A program made the translations under genes and the position numbers. Positions 26,311-34,911 of a stretch of DNA of 54,295 bases are shown here, piece by piece. A model generated the notes under the pieces. The model made no database searches. It was not told the origin of the DNA and was given only the letters and a program-made list of their open reading frames with translations. Positions within the stretch are counted from its first letter, which is position 1. The number at the start of each line of letters is the position of its first letter. Source of the DNA: an uncultured Bacteroidia bacterium. GTDB taxonomy: Bacteria; Bacteroidota; Bacteroidia; Bacteroidales; CAJPTX01. Location of the stretch: positions 1-54,295 of the forward strand of contig CALHSW010000071.1 in the NCBI GenBank assembly GCA_938038735.1, in the 5' to 3' direction.

Positions 26311-26472
26311 ATGGCTGAAAATGGGAAACACACCCCTCGTAAACTAAGTACCTCTGAGTGGCTACTGGTCGGGATGCTGGCCATGGGGGTTCTTCTGGTA
26401 GCGCTCCGGTGGGAGTACATCAGGAAAGAGGTGAGCGAGAGCGTGCGTAGCTACTTTGAACGGACGGAATAG
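26311..26472 (+). CDS. Small single-helix membrane protein (53 aa)
   Basis: An ATG at 26311, 12 bases after the upstream stop, is preceded by GGAG (26304-26307). It reads 53 codons to TAG at 26470. The peptide has a basic start, one hydrophobic helix (WLLVGMLAMGVLLVAL, ~17-32) and a charged tail. Spacing and ribosome-binding site suggest a real gene translated with the acyl-CoA synthetase. Function unknown. Confidence 0.55.
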   Translation: MAENGKHTPRKLSTSEWLLVGMLAMGVLLVALRWEYIRKEVSESVRSYFERTE

Positions 26473-26581
26473 ACCCCACCGTTTCAGCCTAACGTACACC
26501 ACACAGACTACAGTTGCATACTCGCGCCAACTTCATGCCGCATAAGGCAGTGGTTGGCGCGAGTGATAAAACAAGGAAACA

Positions 26582-27169
26582 ATGGGAAGCAACGCAGAAG
26601 CGTTACGTGACGATGTGGCAAAAGCACTGGCTACGCTTAAAGCGGGAGGCACTATCCTTTACCCCACCGACACCATTTGGGGCATCGGTTGCGATGCAGC
26701 AAACGCTGCCGCTGTTAGTGCCGTGTACCAACTAAAGCACCGCGCCGCCAGCAAAAGTCTAATCGTACTCGTTGCCGATATGGAGATGTTGGAGCGCTAC
26801 GTAGGGAGCGACGCCTGCCGTGCGGCAGAAGCGTTCGCCTGCGCCGAACGCCCTACCACCGTAATTTACCCATCCGCTATGAACCTCGCCGTTGGGGTGG
26901 CAGCGAACGATGGTAGCGTAGGGATACGCATTGCGCAACACCCATTCTGCGCCGCGCTTACGAAAGCCCTAGGAGGTGCCATCGTCTCAACATCAGCCAA
27001 TATCTCTGGGCATCCCCAGCACGGGAAGGGATTAGCCAATGTAGAAGAGGAGATACGCAATAGGGTGGACTACGTTGTAAACGAACGCCAGGACACCGCG
27101 AAGGGCGGTGCGGCGTCCAGAATTGTACGCATTCGCCCCGATGGGACGGTTGAAATAGTACGTGAATAG
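26582..27169 (+). CDS. tsaC: Threonylcarbamoyl-AMP synthase (Sua5/YrdC/TsaC)
   Basis: The 195-residue protein covers one YrdC domain, with GGTILYPTDTIWGIGCDA at the start, the KHRAASKSLIVLV block and STSANISG toward the end. It makes threonylcarbamoyl-AMP from threonine, bicarbonate and ATP, the first step of the universal t6A37 modification of ANN-decoding tRNAs. It is the short form without the Sua5 C-terminal domain. Confidence 0.93.
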   Translation: MGSNAEALRDDVAKALATLKAGGTILYPTDTIWGIGCDAANAAAVSAVYQLKHRAASKSLIVLVADMEMLERYVGSDACRAAEAFACAERPTTVIYPSAMNLAVGVAANDGSVGIRIAQHPFCAALTKALGGAIVSTSANISGHPQHGKGLANVEEEIRNRVDYVVNERQDTAKGGAASRIVRIRPDGTVEIVRE

Positions 27170-27201
27170 CATTGAGTTCCTCTAAACATAGGTAAAATTA
27201 G

Positions 27202-27209
27202 TAAATTCG
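27202..27209 (+). promoter_or_regulatory. -7 promoter box (TTCG variant) for tdh
   Basis: TAAATTCG followed by CG, 54 bases before the ATG at 27264. Confidence 0.5.
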
Positions 27210-27263
27210 CGTACGGAGATTGGGGAGGGGAGCGTAAAGATTTGACAGAGAAAAAGCAAAATC

Positions 27264-28220
27264 ATGAAGAACATACTAATACTCGGTGCGGGTGGGCAAA
27301 TCGGCTCTGAACTGACACCGCACCTACGGAGTATTTACGGCGACAGCCACGTGGTGGCCACTGATGTACGCCCTAACGAGCGCCTTGCGCAGGCGGGTCC
27401 CTTTGAAACGATTGATGCCCTCGACGCGCAAGCCGTAGCCAACGTGGTGAAGAAGTACAAAATCGACGCAATTTTTAACCTCGTGGCGCTGCTTTCTGCC
27501 AAGGGCGAGGAGAATCCTCAGCTCGCTTGGAAAATCAACATGGGCGCACTGCTCAACACGCTAGAGGTGGCGCGCGAAACTAAAGCATCTGTTTTCACCC
27601 CAAGCTCTATAGGTGCTTTCGGTAATTCTACCCCAAAGGATGGCACCCCACAGGACACCATCATGCGCCCGAACACCATGTACGGCGTTTGTAAGGTGTC
27701 GGCAGAGCTTCTCGGGGACTACTACCACACCCGTTTCGGCGTCGATACGAGAAGCGTACGTTTCCCAGGCATCATCAGCAATGTTACGCTCCCTGGCGGC
27801 GGCACGACTGATTACGCTGTAGAAATCTACTACGCTGCCGTGAAGGGTGAAAAGTTCATCTGCCCAATTCCTCAGGGGGTCTACATGGACATGATGTACA
27901 TGCCCGATGCGCTGAACGCCATCGTGCAGCTCATGGAAGCCGACCCAAGCAAACTGACCCACCGCAACGCCTTCAACGTCGCCTCAATGAGCTTTGAGCC
28001 AAGCGAAATTCTTCACGCCATCCAAAAGGAGCTACCAAACTTCACGATGGAGTACCGAATTGACCCCGTGAAGAAAGCCATTGCGGAATCGTGGCCTAAT
28101 CGTCTTGACGACTCGGCAGCACGCGCAGAGTGGGGGTGGAAACCCAAATGGGATCTCCCCTCCATGACGAAGGACATGCTTCGCGCCGTGGGCGAGAAAA
28201 AGATGCGGAGAGAAATTTAA
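27264..28220 (+). CDS. tdh: SDR-type L-threonine 3-dehydrogenase
   Basis: The 318-residue protein is an extended short-chain dehydrogenase. It has an N-terminal NAD-binding GAGGQIG, the catalytic YGVCK motif (Tyr and Lys), and the stretches FPGIISNVTLPGGGTTDYAV and YMDMMYMPDA seen in the epimerase-like threonine dehydrogenases of bacteria and animals. It oxidises threonine to 2-amino-3-ketobutyrate with NAD, the entry to threonine fermentation. The partner ligase Kbl is not adjacent. A general sugar-nucleotide epimerase is less likely given those stretches. Confidence 0.9.
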   Translation: MKNILILGAGGQIGSELTPHLRSIYGDSHVVATDVRPNERLAQAGPFETIDALDAQAVANVVKKYKIDAIFNLVALLSAKGEENPQLAWKINMGALLNTLEVARETKASVFTPSSIGAFGNSTPKDGTPQDTIMRPNTMYGVCKVSAELLGDYYHTRFGVDTRSVRFPGIISNVTLPGGGTTDYAVEIYYAAVKGEKFICPIPQGVYMDMMYMPDALNAIVQLMEADPSKLTHRNAFNVASMSFEPSEILHAIQKELPNFTMEYRIDPVKKAIAESWPNRLDDSAARAEWGWKPKWDLPSMTKDMLRAVGEKKMRREI

Positions 28221-28254
28221 CGAACACCCGACTCAATAGGATTCGTAGTACCAA

Positions 28255-28283
28255 CGCCCGACCACCCCTAGGGTGGTCGGGCG
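28255..28283 (+). terminator. Hairpin between tdh and glycosyltransferase gene
   Basis: A 13-bp perfect stem (28255-28267 with 28271-28283, loop CTA) 35 bases after the tdh stop. No T-run follows, so it may be a weak terminator or may mark the leader of the next gene. Confidence 0.6.
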
Positions 28284-28305
28284 TCCACATAGTAAGAGGA
28301 TTTCC

Positions 28306-29445
28306 ATGTCACAACAACCCATACGTGTGCTACACGTAATTAACTCCCTTAAACGGGGCGGCGCAGAGACGCTCCTCCTCAACTACCACCGCACCATTGA
28401 TCGAAGCCGTGTGCAATTTGACTACCTCCTCTCATTCCCCTACGAAACAGACTACGAGGCCGAGGTAAGGCAACTCGGGGGAGTAATCTTTCGGGTTTCG
28501 TACCAAAGTGACTCAGCTTTTGGTAAGCTCTCGTACCTCATTAGGCTTTTCTGGTTCCTTCTCACGCACCGCTACCAAATCATACATGTTCACCTCGCCC
28601 CCCAGACTGCACTATGGCCCCTACTCTTCGCAAAGATTTTACGCTACAAACATCGCATTATCCATTCCCACAACACCAACACCTCGCAGTACGAACCTTC
28701 CGCATCGTTAAATCGGCTGAAAAAACGACTCGTCCGCCTCGCTACCGACTACTACGCCTGCAGCTACGATGCGGGGCGGTTTCTCTACGGTGACGAAACC
28801 ATGAAAAGCGGCATCGTTAAGGTCCTAAAAAGCACAATCATTGCCCACAATTTTACCTATTGTAAGGAAGCTGCAGACGCTATACGCCAACGGCTCAACA
28901 TCAAGCCAACGCAGATTGTCCTCGGCGCAATCGCAAGACTCGAAAAGCAGAAGAACCACCTATTCATGGTGGAAATCATGAACATTCTCAAGGGTAACGG
29001 CAATGGGTGGATTCTTGTACTTGTAGGCGATGGATCTCTGGCGGGAACAATAAGAAACGAAGCCCAAAAACTAGGGGTCACCGACAATATACGAATGGTT
29101 GGGATGTCTGATGCCGTTCGTGATTACCTCTCTGCGTTTGACCTCTTGCTCATGCCATCGCTCCACGAGGGTATGCCGCTCTCCGCTCTTGAAGCCCAAG
29201 CGGCTGGATTAACCGTCCTCGCTTCAAAAGATAGGGTGCCAAACGACACCGTTTGCACAGACCTCGTCCATTTCCTACCGCTTGAGGACGGCGCAGTAGC
29301 ATGGGCCAATTGGATAGCCAACTTCTCTCCTGCTCCTAGAAAAGAGGGGAAACTGCCCGAAGGGCGGTGGGCTGAAGGGTATGACGCTGCGTCCGCTGCG
29401 CCTAGGCTCGTAGCACGGTACGAGGCGATGATACAACAAGCCTAG
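28306..29445 (+). CDS. GT4-family glycosyltransferase
   Basis: The 379-residue protein has the GT-B fold of family 4. The N-terminal VLHVINSLKRGGAETLLLNY is typical of EpsF-like enzymes, the second domain starts around IVLGAIARLEKQKN, and the nucleotide-sugar motif reads LHEGMPLSALEAQAAG. It transfers a sugar from a nucleotide donor during capsule, exopolysaccharide or O-antigen assembly. The start at 28306 is chosen over an in-frame ATG at 28273 because AAGAGGA sits 7 bases upstream and the earlier start falls within the hairpin. Its end overlaps the convergent rmlB by four bases. Donor and acceptor are unknown. Confidence 0.88.
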   Translation: MSQQPIRVLHVINSLKRGGAETLLLNYHRTIDRSRVQFDYLLSFPYETDYEAEVRQLGGVIFRVSYQSDSAFGKLSYLIRLFWFLLTHRYQIIHVHLAPQTALWPLLFAKILRYKHRIIHSHNTNTSQYEPSASLNRLKKRLVRLATDYYACSYDAGRFLYGDETMKSGIVKVLKSTIIAHNFTYCKEAADAIRQRLNIKPTQIVLGAIARLEKQKNHLFMVEIMNILKGNGNGWILVLVGDGSLAGTIRNEAQKLGVTDNIRMVGMSDAVRDYLSAFDLLLMPSLHEGMPLSALEAQAAGLTVLASKDRVPNDTVCTDLVHFLPLEDGAVAWANWIANFSPAPRKEGKLPEGRWAEGYDAASAAPRLVARYEAMIQQA

Positions 29446-30512
29446 CGCTTCGCATACATCGTTTCGTAGTACTGCGCGTAGGCCCCCGACGTAACGTTAT
29501 CGAGCCAATCTTGATGCGATAGATACCAATCTACGGTAAGCCTCAACCCCTCTTCAAACGTCACCGAGGGCTTCCAGCCGAGTTCTCTATGAAGCTTTGA
29601 CGAGTCAATCGCGTAGCGTAAATCGTGGCCTGCCCGGTCAGTAACGTAGGTAATAAGTTTTTCTGAGTAGCCCTCTGAACGCCCCAACGAGGCATCCACT
29701 AATCGGATGAGAGCCTTCACCAAGTCTATATTCTTCCACTCGTTGCTTCCCCCGATATTGTAGGTTTCACCCACCCTCCCTTTACAGAAAATCATATCGA
29801 TTGCCTTCGCGTGGTCCTCCACGTAGAGCCAGTCCCGCACGTTCAGCCCCTTCCCGTATATGGGGAGCTGTTTCTCATGCCGAATGTTGTTTATTACCAA
29901 CGGTATGAGCTTCTCCGGGAATTGGTACGGCCCATAGTTATTTGAGCAGTTAGAAATTACGGTGGGCAGGCCGTACGTGTCGTGGTAGGCTCGTACAAAG
30001 TGGTCGCTACTCGCCTTGCTGGCGGAGTAGGGGGAATGCGGAGCGTAGCTGGTCTTTTCCGTGAAAGGGGCATCGTCCATGGAGAGCGCACCGTACACCT
30101 CATCGGTGGAAATGTGATAAAAACGTTTCCCCTCAAAATGTCCGTCCCACGCAATTCGGGCAGCGTTCAGCAGGTTTAACGTACCGAACACGTTGGTACG
30201 GGCAAAAGCTAAGGGGTCAACTATGGAACGATCCACGTGGCTCTCCGCCGCTAAATGAATCACCCCATCTATTGCATAGTCCCCAAAGAGTTGCGACACC
30301 AACGCCTCATCACAGATATCGCCCTTCACAAACCGATAATTCGCAGCTCCTTCAACCTCCTTAAGGTTTTCCAAATTCCCGGCGTAGGTAAGCGCATCTA
30401 AGTTAACAACGAGGAACTCAGGGTGCGCCTTCACAAGGTGTCGCACTAAGTTGGACCCTATAAACCCCGCCCCGCCTGTCACCAAAATACAACTAGCAAA
30501 CTGATCCGCCAT
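29442..30512 (-). CDS. rmlB: dTDP-glucose 4,6-dehydratase
   Basis: The 356 residues from the ATG at 30512 match RmlB. It has the NAD-binding LVTGGAGFIGSNLVRHLV, the HLAAESHVDRS block, the catalytic YSASKASSDHFV (Tyr/Lys) and NCSNNYGPYQFPEKLIPL. It makes dTDP-4-keto-6-deoxyglucose, a precursor of dTDP-rhamnose and related sugars in surface glycans. An upstream in-frame ATG at 30596 is rejected because a promoter box (30556-30563) lies inside that extension. Other rml genes are not in the window. Confidence 0.95.
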   Translation of the reverse strand: MADQFASCILVTGGAGFIGSNLVRHLVKAHPEFLVVNLDALTYAGNLENLKEVEGAANYRFVKGDICDEALVSQLFGDYAIDGVIHLAAESHVDRSIVDPLAFARTNVFGTLNLLNAARIAWDGHFEGKRFYHISTDEVYGALSMDDAPFTEKTSYAPHSPYSASKASSDHFVRAYHDTYGLPTVISNCSNNYGPYQFPEKLIPLVINNIRHEKQLPIYGKGLNVRDWLYVEDHAKAIDMIFCKGRVGETYNIGGSNEWKNIDLVKALIRLVDASLGRSEGYSEKLITYVTDRAGHDLRYAIDSSKLHRELGWKPSVTFEEGLRLTVDWYLSHQDWLDNVTSGAYAQYYETMYAKR

Positions 30513-30555
30513 GACTCTTCTATGGTATGTAATTCTCTTTACACTACTCAAGGCG

Positions 30556-30563
30556 CAAAGGTA
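30556..30563 (-). promoter_or_regulatory. -7 promoter box for rmlB
   Basis: The minus strand reads TACCTTTG followed by CGCC, 43 bases before the chosen ATG; an exact TAnnTTTG match that decides the rmlB start. Confidence 0.65.
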
Positions 30564-30607
30564 AAGCAAAATAATCAATAATATGCTTAAACACAACAGC
30601 TACTTTC

Positions 30608-31825
30608 CTAAGATTCTCGCACTTTCAATGCCATTATCGCCCGATCGTACACCCCTTGCAGATAGGCTATAGCCATCCCATAGTTCACCACCGGCACACC
30701 GTGTTCTGTCAACTCCTCCACCCGCCCACGAATCATGCGTGGCGTACTCATGCACCCCCCACAAATCAACGCCAAGCTGTACTGCGACAACCCCTCTGGC
30801 AGCCTCGCCATGCCCGACACAAAATCGTACCTCAACTCGCCCCCCACACGTTGGTTTATCCATCCAGGAATCTTCACCCTCCCGATGTCCTCGCATGACA
30901 CCTGATGCGTACACCCTTCCACAATCAGCACCCTATCTCCCTTCTTCAACCCATCTATCGCGGGTGCACTTCGCAGATAGGTCTCAAACTCTCCTTTCTG
31001 CCGCGCCAGCAACATACTAAAACTCGTCAACGGTATATCCTCAGGGACTTCCTCCGCCGCACGGGAAAATATCTGACTATCCGTCACCACCAATGCGGGC
31101 TTCCACTGCATCAGCGAAAGCGCCGCAGCTATCTCCGTTTCTCTAACGATTATGGGAAGGGCATTGCAATCTAACGCAGCCCGCAGCGTCTGCACCTGCG
31201 GCAGGATGAGCCGCCCCTGCGGCGCAGCGTCATCGATGGGAGCTATCAACAGTACCACGTCTCCCGCCCCCACTAACCCATCGAGCACGCCCCTCGGCCT
31301 CTCATAGGCTTTTAACGACTTCGCTACGGCTGACAACAATGTCTCTATTCCCATTCCTTGCGTACTGCCCACCTCAATGGGCTTCATTGGGCTATACTCC
31401 AGTAGCTTGTCGCATAGGGTAGGGGAGAGCGATGCCTCATCAGCATGCGTTGCTACCAGCAGAAAGGGCGTTTCATATTTCCTAAACAGTGAAACGATTT
31501 CCTGTTCTGGCTCGCTCCACTCATTAGTCCTAAAGAGTAGCAACGCAAGGTCCACTTGACGCATCGTATCAATCGTCATCGCCATGCGCTCCTCCCCCAA
31601 GGCGGAGTGGTCATTAAAACCTGCCGTATCGATGAAAACGACTGGCCCGCCCCCCCTAATCTCCGCAGCCTTCCGCACGGGGTCGGTTGTTGTGCCGGCA
31701 TGCTCGCTCACTATCGCCACCCGCTGCCCCGTAAGCGCATTGAGCAATGCGCTCTTCCCCACGTTAGCACGCCCATATATCCCCACATGCGGGCGCACCT
31801 CGCTCGCCACCATCTTCGCCATCAC
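30608..31825 (-). CDS. hydF: [FeFe]-hydrogenase maturation GTPase
   Basis: The ~404-residue protein has a TrmE-like GTPase domain (GRANVGKSALL, DTAGF at 66-70), a dimerisation domain and a C-terminal iron-sulfur domain. Cluster ligands are C305-T-H307 and C355-G-G-C358. In many HydF proteins the residue before the first Cys of the CxxC is His; here it is Ile354. HydF is the scaffold on which the diiron subcluster is assembled before delivery to [FeFe]-hydrogenase, so the organism should make or use H2. HydE, HydG and the hydrogenase are not in the window. GTG at 31825 and ATG at 31822 are adjacent possible starts. It follows aroA closely and probably shares its transcript. Confidence 0.93.
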   Translation of the reverse strand: MMAKMVASEVRPHVGIYGRANVGKSALLNALTGQRVAIVSEHAGTTTDPVRKAAEIRGGGPVVFIDTAGFNDHSALGEERMAMTIDTMRQVDLALLLFRTNEWSEPEQEIVSLFRKYETPFLLVATHADEASLSPTLCDKLLEYSPMKPIEVGSTQGMGIETLLSAVAKSLKAYERPRGVLDGLVGAGDVVLLIAPIDDAAPQGRLILPQVQTLRAALDCNALPIIVRETEIAAALSLMQWKPALVVTDSQIFSRAAEEVPEDIPLTSFSMLLARQKGEFETYLRSAPAIDGLKKGDRVLIVEGCTHQVSCEDIGRVKIPGWINQRVGGELRYDFVSGMARLPEGLSQYSLALICGGCMSTPRMIRGRVEELTEHGVPVVNYGMAIAYLQGVYDRAIMALKVRES

Positions 31826-31852
31826 CTATTTCTCCCCATTTCCTAAACCCTT

Positions 31853-33121
31853 CTATTTAGCACAGAGCACAGACTCTAAATCCTCCCAGAACCTCGGATA
31901 CGATTTGCTCACCGCCTCACCCCCTTCAATCTTCGCCCCCCCTTGGCTCAACACTCCTGCTGCACCAAAAACCATGGCCATACGGTGGTCTGCGTAGGCC
32001 GTTAAATCCACGCCTCCCCGCAGCGACTCCACCCCCTGCACAACCAACTCGTTGCCCTCCACTCGCACCTTGCCTCCAAGCTTGCTAAATCCCTCCTCTA
32101 GCGCACTCGCCCTATCGCACTCCTTGCCACGCAGCCGCGATACGCCCCCTATTCTACTCTCCCCATTAGCTCCCGATGCCAAGAGCACGAGCGCTGGGAT
32201 TAAATCGGGACAATCCGTAGCATCGTAGATAAACCCTTGGGGCCTCCCGTTCGCCCCATCCACTGTCAGCGCACCGCCCTCATCCCAATGGTAATGCACT
32301 CCAGCGAGGCGCAGCACATCAAGAATTGCCCTATCGGGCTGCAATGCCTCACGCTGCAAATTAGTTAGCACTATTTTCCCACCGTAGGCTGCCGCCGCAA
32401 TGAAAACCGATGCTGCGCTCCAATCGCCCCCGATTTCCACCCCATGGGCATGGTACCCATCCCCCGCAGGCACCACGTACACACTGCGTTCATGCCGTTG
32501 CACCTCTACCCCATAGCGCGACATAACCGCCAGCGTTAGCTCCACATATCCGCCGCTCGGCACACGCTCTACCCCTATGCGAACCTCTTCGCCCAGCAAT
32601 GGGGAGGCCATGAGCAGCCCCGATAGCAACTGTGATGACTCTAACGATGAGAACCTAAAATCGTAGGGGGCTTTTGGTAGTAGATAGCCAAACTGCACCC
32701 CCTGATCTGTTGCTGTGTATAGCATCCTTACGGCTGTCATCATCTCGTAGAGCTCCCGCTGGGGTCGCCCCCTAAGCGTCCCTTCCCGCCGTATGCCACC
32801 CACCAACCCTTGAAACGCAGCCATAAAGGGAACTGTACGAAATGTAAACGCCGACTCTGCGGCCGACAAGCCTTGCGCTTGCCGCCATCGCCCACCTCTT
32901 ATTTTTATGCTCCCATTCGCCTCCCATCGCACATCTGCCCCGCAACGCTCCACCAAGGCAATCGCCGCCCGCACATCCCCGCTCAAGCTGGCCGAAGAAA
33001 AGGAAGTCACCCCTCTTGCAACTGACCCTATCAGCACGGCCCGCAGCAATTCACTCTTTGAACTCGGCATCCGCAGCACCCCACGCAGCACCCCCGGATT
33101 AACGGTAAAATCCTTTCCCAT
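31853..33121 (-). CDS. aroA: 3-phosphoshikimate 1-carboxyvinyltransferase (EPSP synthase), divergent
   Basis: The 422-residue protein keeps the enzyme landmarks: SSKSELLR with K22, S23 and R27, GGDWSAASVF, DCPDLIP (catalytic Asp), LRGKECDR and ADHRMAM. It joins shikimate-3-phosphate and phosphoenolpyruvate in aromatic amino-acid synthesis. The usual GNAGTxxR loop is replaced by AAESAFTFR, consistent with the glycine-poor Bacteroidales type of the enzyme. It sits 27 bp upstream of hydF and 93 bp downstream of fhs, with a terminator in between. Confidence 0.9.
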   Translation of the reverse strand: MGKDFTVNPGVLRGVLRMPSSKSELLRAVLIGSVARGVTSFSSASLSGDVRAAIALVERCGADVRWEANGSIKIRGGRWRQAQGLSAAESAFTFRTVPFMAAFQGLVGGIRREGTLRGRPQRELYEMMTAVRMLYTATDQGVQFGYLLPKAPYDFRFSSLESSQLLSGLLMASPLLGEEVRIGVERVPSGGYVELTLAVMSRYGVEVQRHERSVYVVPAGDGYHAHGVEIGGDWSAASVFIAAAAYGGKIVLTNLQREALQPDRAILDVLRLAGVHYHWDEGGALTVDGANGRPQGFIYDATDCPDLIPALVLLASGANGESRIGGVSRLRGKECDRASALEEGFSKLGGKVRVEGNELVVQGVESLRGGVDLTAYADHRMAMVFGAAGVLSQGGAKIEGGEAVSKSYPRFWEDLESVLCAK

Positions 33122-33127
33122 AGCTTC

Positions 33128-33173
33128 AAAAAAAATGAAGTAGGGGGAGCTCGTACTACCGCGCTCCCCCTAC
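33128..33173 (-). terminator. Rho-independent terminator of fhs
   Basis: An 11-bp stem (33140-33150 with 33163-33173) is followed on the minus strand by TTCA and eight T (to about 33128). It ends fhs just before the aroA start, so aroA and hydF must rely on read-through or a promoter overlapping the hairpin. Confidence 0.85.
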
Positions 33174-33214
33174 CTTACCACTCAAATTGCATACTACAAC
33201 TAGAACCGCAGGGA

Positions 33215-34882
33215 CTAGAACAGCCCTGTGATGTTGCCATCATCATCAATGTCGATACGCTCCGAGGCTGGCGTTTCGGGTAGACCAGGCATACGCATAA
33301 TCTCACCGGTAATCGGGATGATAAATCCTGCACCAGACGCAATCTCTATGCTGCGCACCGTCACCACGAAATCCTTGGGTCGCCCGAGCAGCTTCGGATT
33401 ATCTGAGAGCGACTTCTGAGTCTTTGCCATACAAACCGGCAGCTTATCCAGCCCCAACTCATACACCCGCTTCAAGTCGCTCTTAGCAGCCGCAGTGTAA
33501 TCGATATGTACAGCACCATACACCTGCGTCGCAATGGTCTCTATCTTCTTCTCCGGAGTCCACTCCCAATCGTAGAGCGGAGTGAATTGGCTCGTGCACT
33601 GCTCCGCCACCTTTATTACCAGCTCGCCGAGCTTCAACGCACCCTTGCCGCCTTCACCCCACACATTGGCTGTCTCTACAGGTACTCCTAGCTCCTCGCA
33701 GGTTTCACGCACCACCTGTATCTCCTCATCCGTATCGCTTACGAAGCGGTTGATCGCCACCACAGGGCATATGCCAAAGAGCCCCATGTTCTCTACATGC
33801 TTCTGCAGGTTGGCTACACCCTTTTTCAACGCTGCCACATTGGGTGTTGACAAGTCCTTAATCGGCGCACCTCCGTGATACTTCAACGCACGCACCGTGG
33901 CCACCAGCACCACCGCATCAGGACGAATGCCCGCCGATTTGCACTTAATGTCCATGAACTTCTCCGCGCCGAGGTCAAAACCGAAGCCTGCCTCTGTCAC
34001 AACAAAATCGCTGTGCGACATCGCCATCTTGGTCGCAATAACAGAGTTCGTACCCTGCGCTATATTCGCGAATGGGCCACCATGTATGATGGCTGGCGTA
34101 TTTTCTAGCGTCTGCACCAAGTTCGGCATAATCGCATCCTTCAGCAGCGCGGCCATTGCGCCCTCCGCATGCAGGTCACGGGCATAAATCGGGTTCTTAT
34201 CATGGGTGAACCCAACAAAAATATTTCCCAACCTCCGCTTCAGATCGCTTATGCTCTCAGAGAGGCAAAGGATAGCCATTATCTCTGAAGCCGCTGTAAT
34301 GTCAAAACCCGTTTCACGCGGTATACCCGACCCCGTGCCACCAAGCCCAACAATTGTATGGCGTAGCGAACGGTCGTTCATATCCATCACCCGCTTCCAG
34401 CTCACCGTGCGGGGGTCAATGCCCAACGAGCGAGTCTTACTCTGAATATTGTTATCAATCAGCGCGGCGAGAAGGTTATGTGCCTTCTCAATGGCACCAA
34501 AGTCGCCCGTGAAGTGCAGGTTTATGTCCTCCATGGGTAGCACCTGCGAGTATCCGCCTCCCGTAGCTCCACCCTTAATACCAAACACTGGGCCAAGCGA
34601 CGGCTCTCGCAGCACCACAGTCGTCTGCTTGCCGAGTTGGTTCATTGCCTGCGAAAGCCCTATTGACATGGTAGTCTTGCCCTCGCCGGCCGGCGTGGGT
34701 GATATCGCCGATACCAATATTAGCTTCGCTTTCTTCTGTTTTTTGGGGTCAAGAAAACGCAACGGAATTTTTGCCTTATATTTGCCGTACTGAATTACAT
34801 CATCACCCGAAATGCCTAGCTTCTCTGCTATTTCAGTTATAGGCTTCATTTTTGCGCCGTGCGCAATTTCCAAGTCAGTCAT
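33215..34882 (-). CDS. fhs: Formate-tetrahydrofolate ligase
   Basis: The 555 residues are full length. The ATP-binding TPAGEGKTTMSIGL, the substrate-site REPSLGPVFGIKGGATGGGYSQV, and FTGDFGAI are all conserved. The enzyme makes 10-formyl-THF from formate, ATP and THF, supplying purine and one-carbon metabolism; it also runs in reverse to gain ATP in some fermenters. It diverges from gldB. Confidence 0.97.
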   Translation of the reverse strand: MTDLEIAHGAKMKPITEIAEKLGISGDDVIQYGKYKAKIPLRFLDPKKQKKAKLILVSAISPTPAGEGKTTMSIGLSQAMNQLGKQTTVVLREPSLGPVFGIKGGATGGGYSQVLPMEDINLHFTGDFGAIEKAHNLLAALIDNNIQSKTRSLGIDPRTVSWKRVMDMNDRSLRHTIVGLGGTGSGIPRETGFDITAASEIMAILCLSESISDLKRRLGNIFVGFTHDKNPIYARDLHAEGAMAALLKDAIMPNLVQTLENTPAIIHGGPFANIAQGTNSVIATKMAMSHSDFVVTEAGFGFDLGAEKFMDIKCKSAGIRPDAVVLVATVRALKYHGGAPIKDLSTPNVAALKKGVANLQKHVENMGLFGICPVVAINRFVSDTDEEIQVVRETCEELGVPVETANVWGEGGKGALKLGELVIKVAEQCTSQFTPLYDWEWTPEKKIETIATQVYGAVHIDYTAAAKSDLKRVYELGLDKLPVCMAKTQKSLSDNPKLLGRPKDFVVTVRSIEIASGAGFIIPITGEIMRMPGLPETPASERIDIDDDGNITGLF

Positions 34883-34911
34883 GCAACTATTTGATTATTA
34901 ACGTGAACACT

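Noticed and set aside
30513..30596. N-terminal extension of rmlB to 30596
   Set aside because: It would include the promoter box at 30556-30563 and a hydrophobic stretch foreign to the enzyme.
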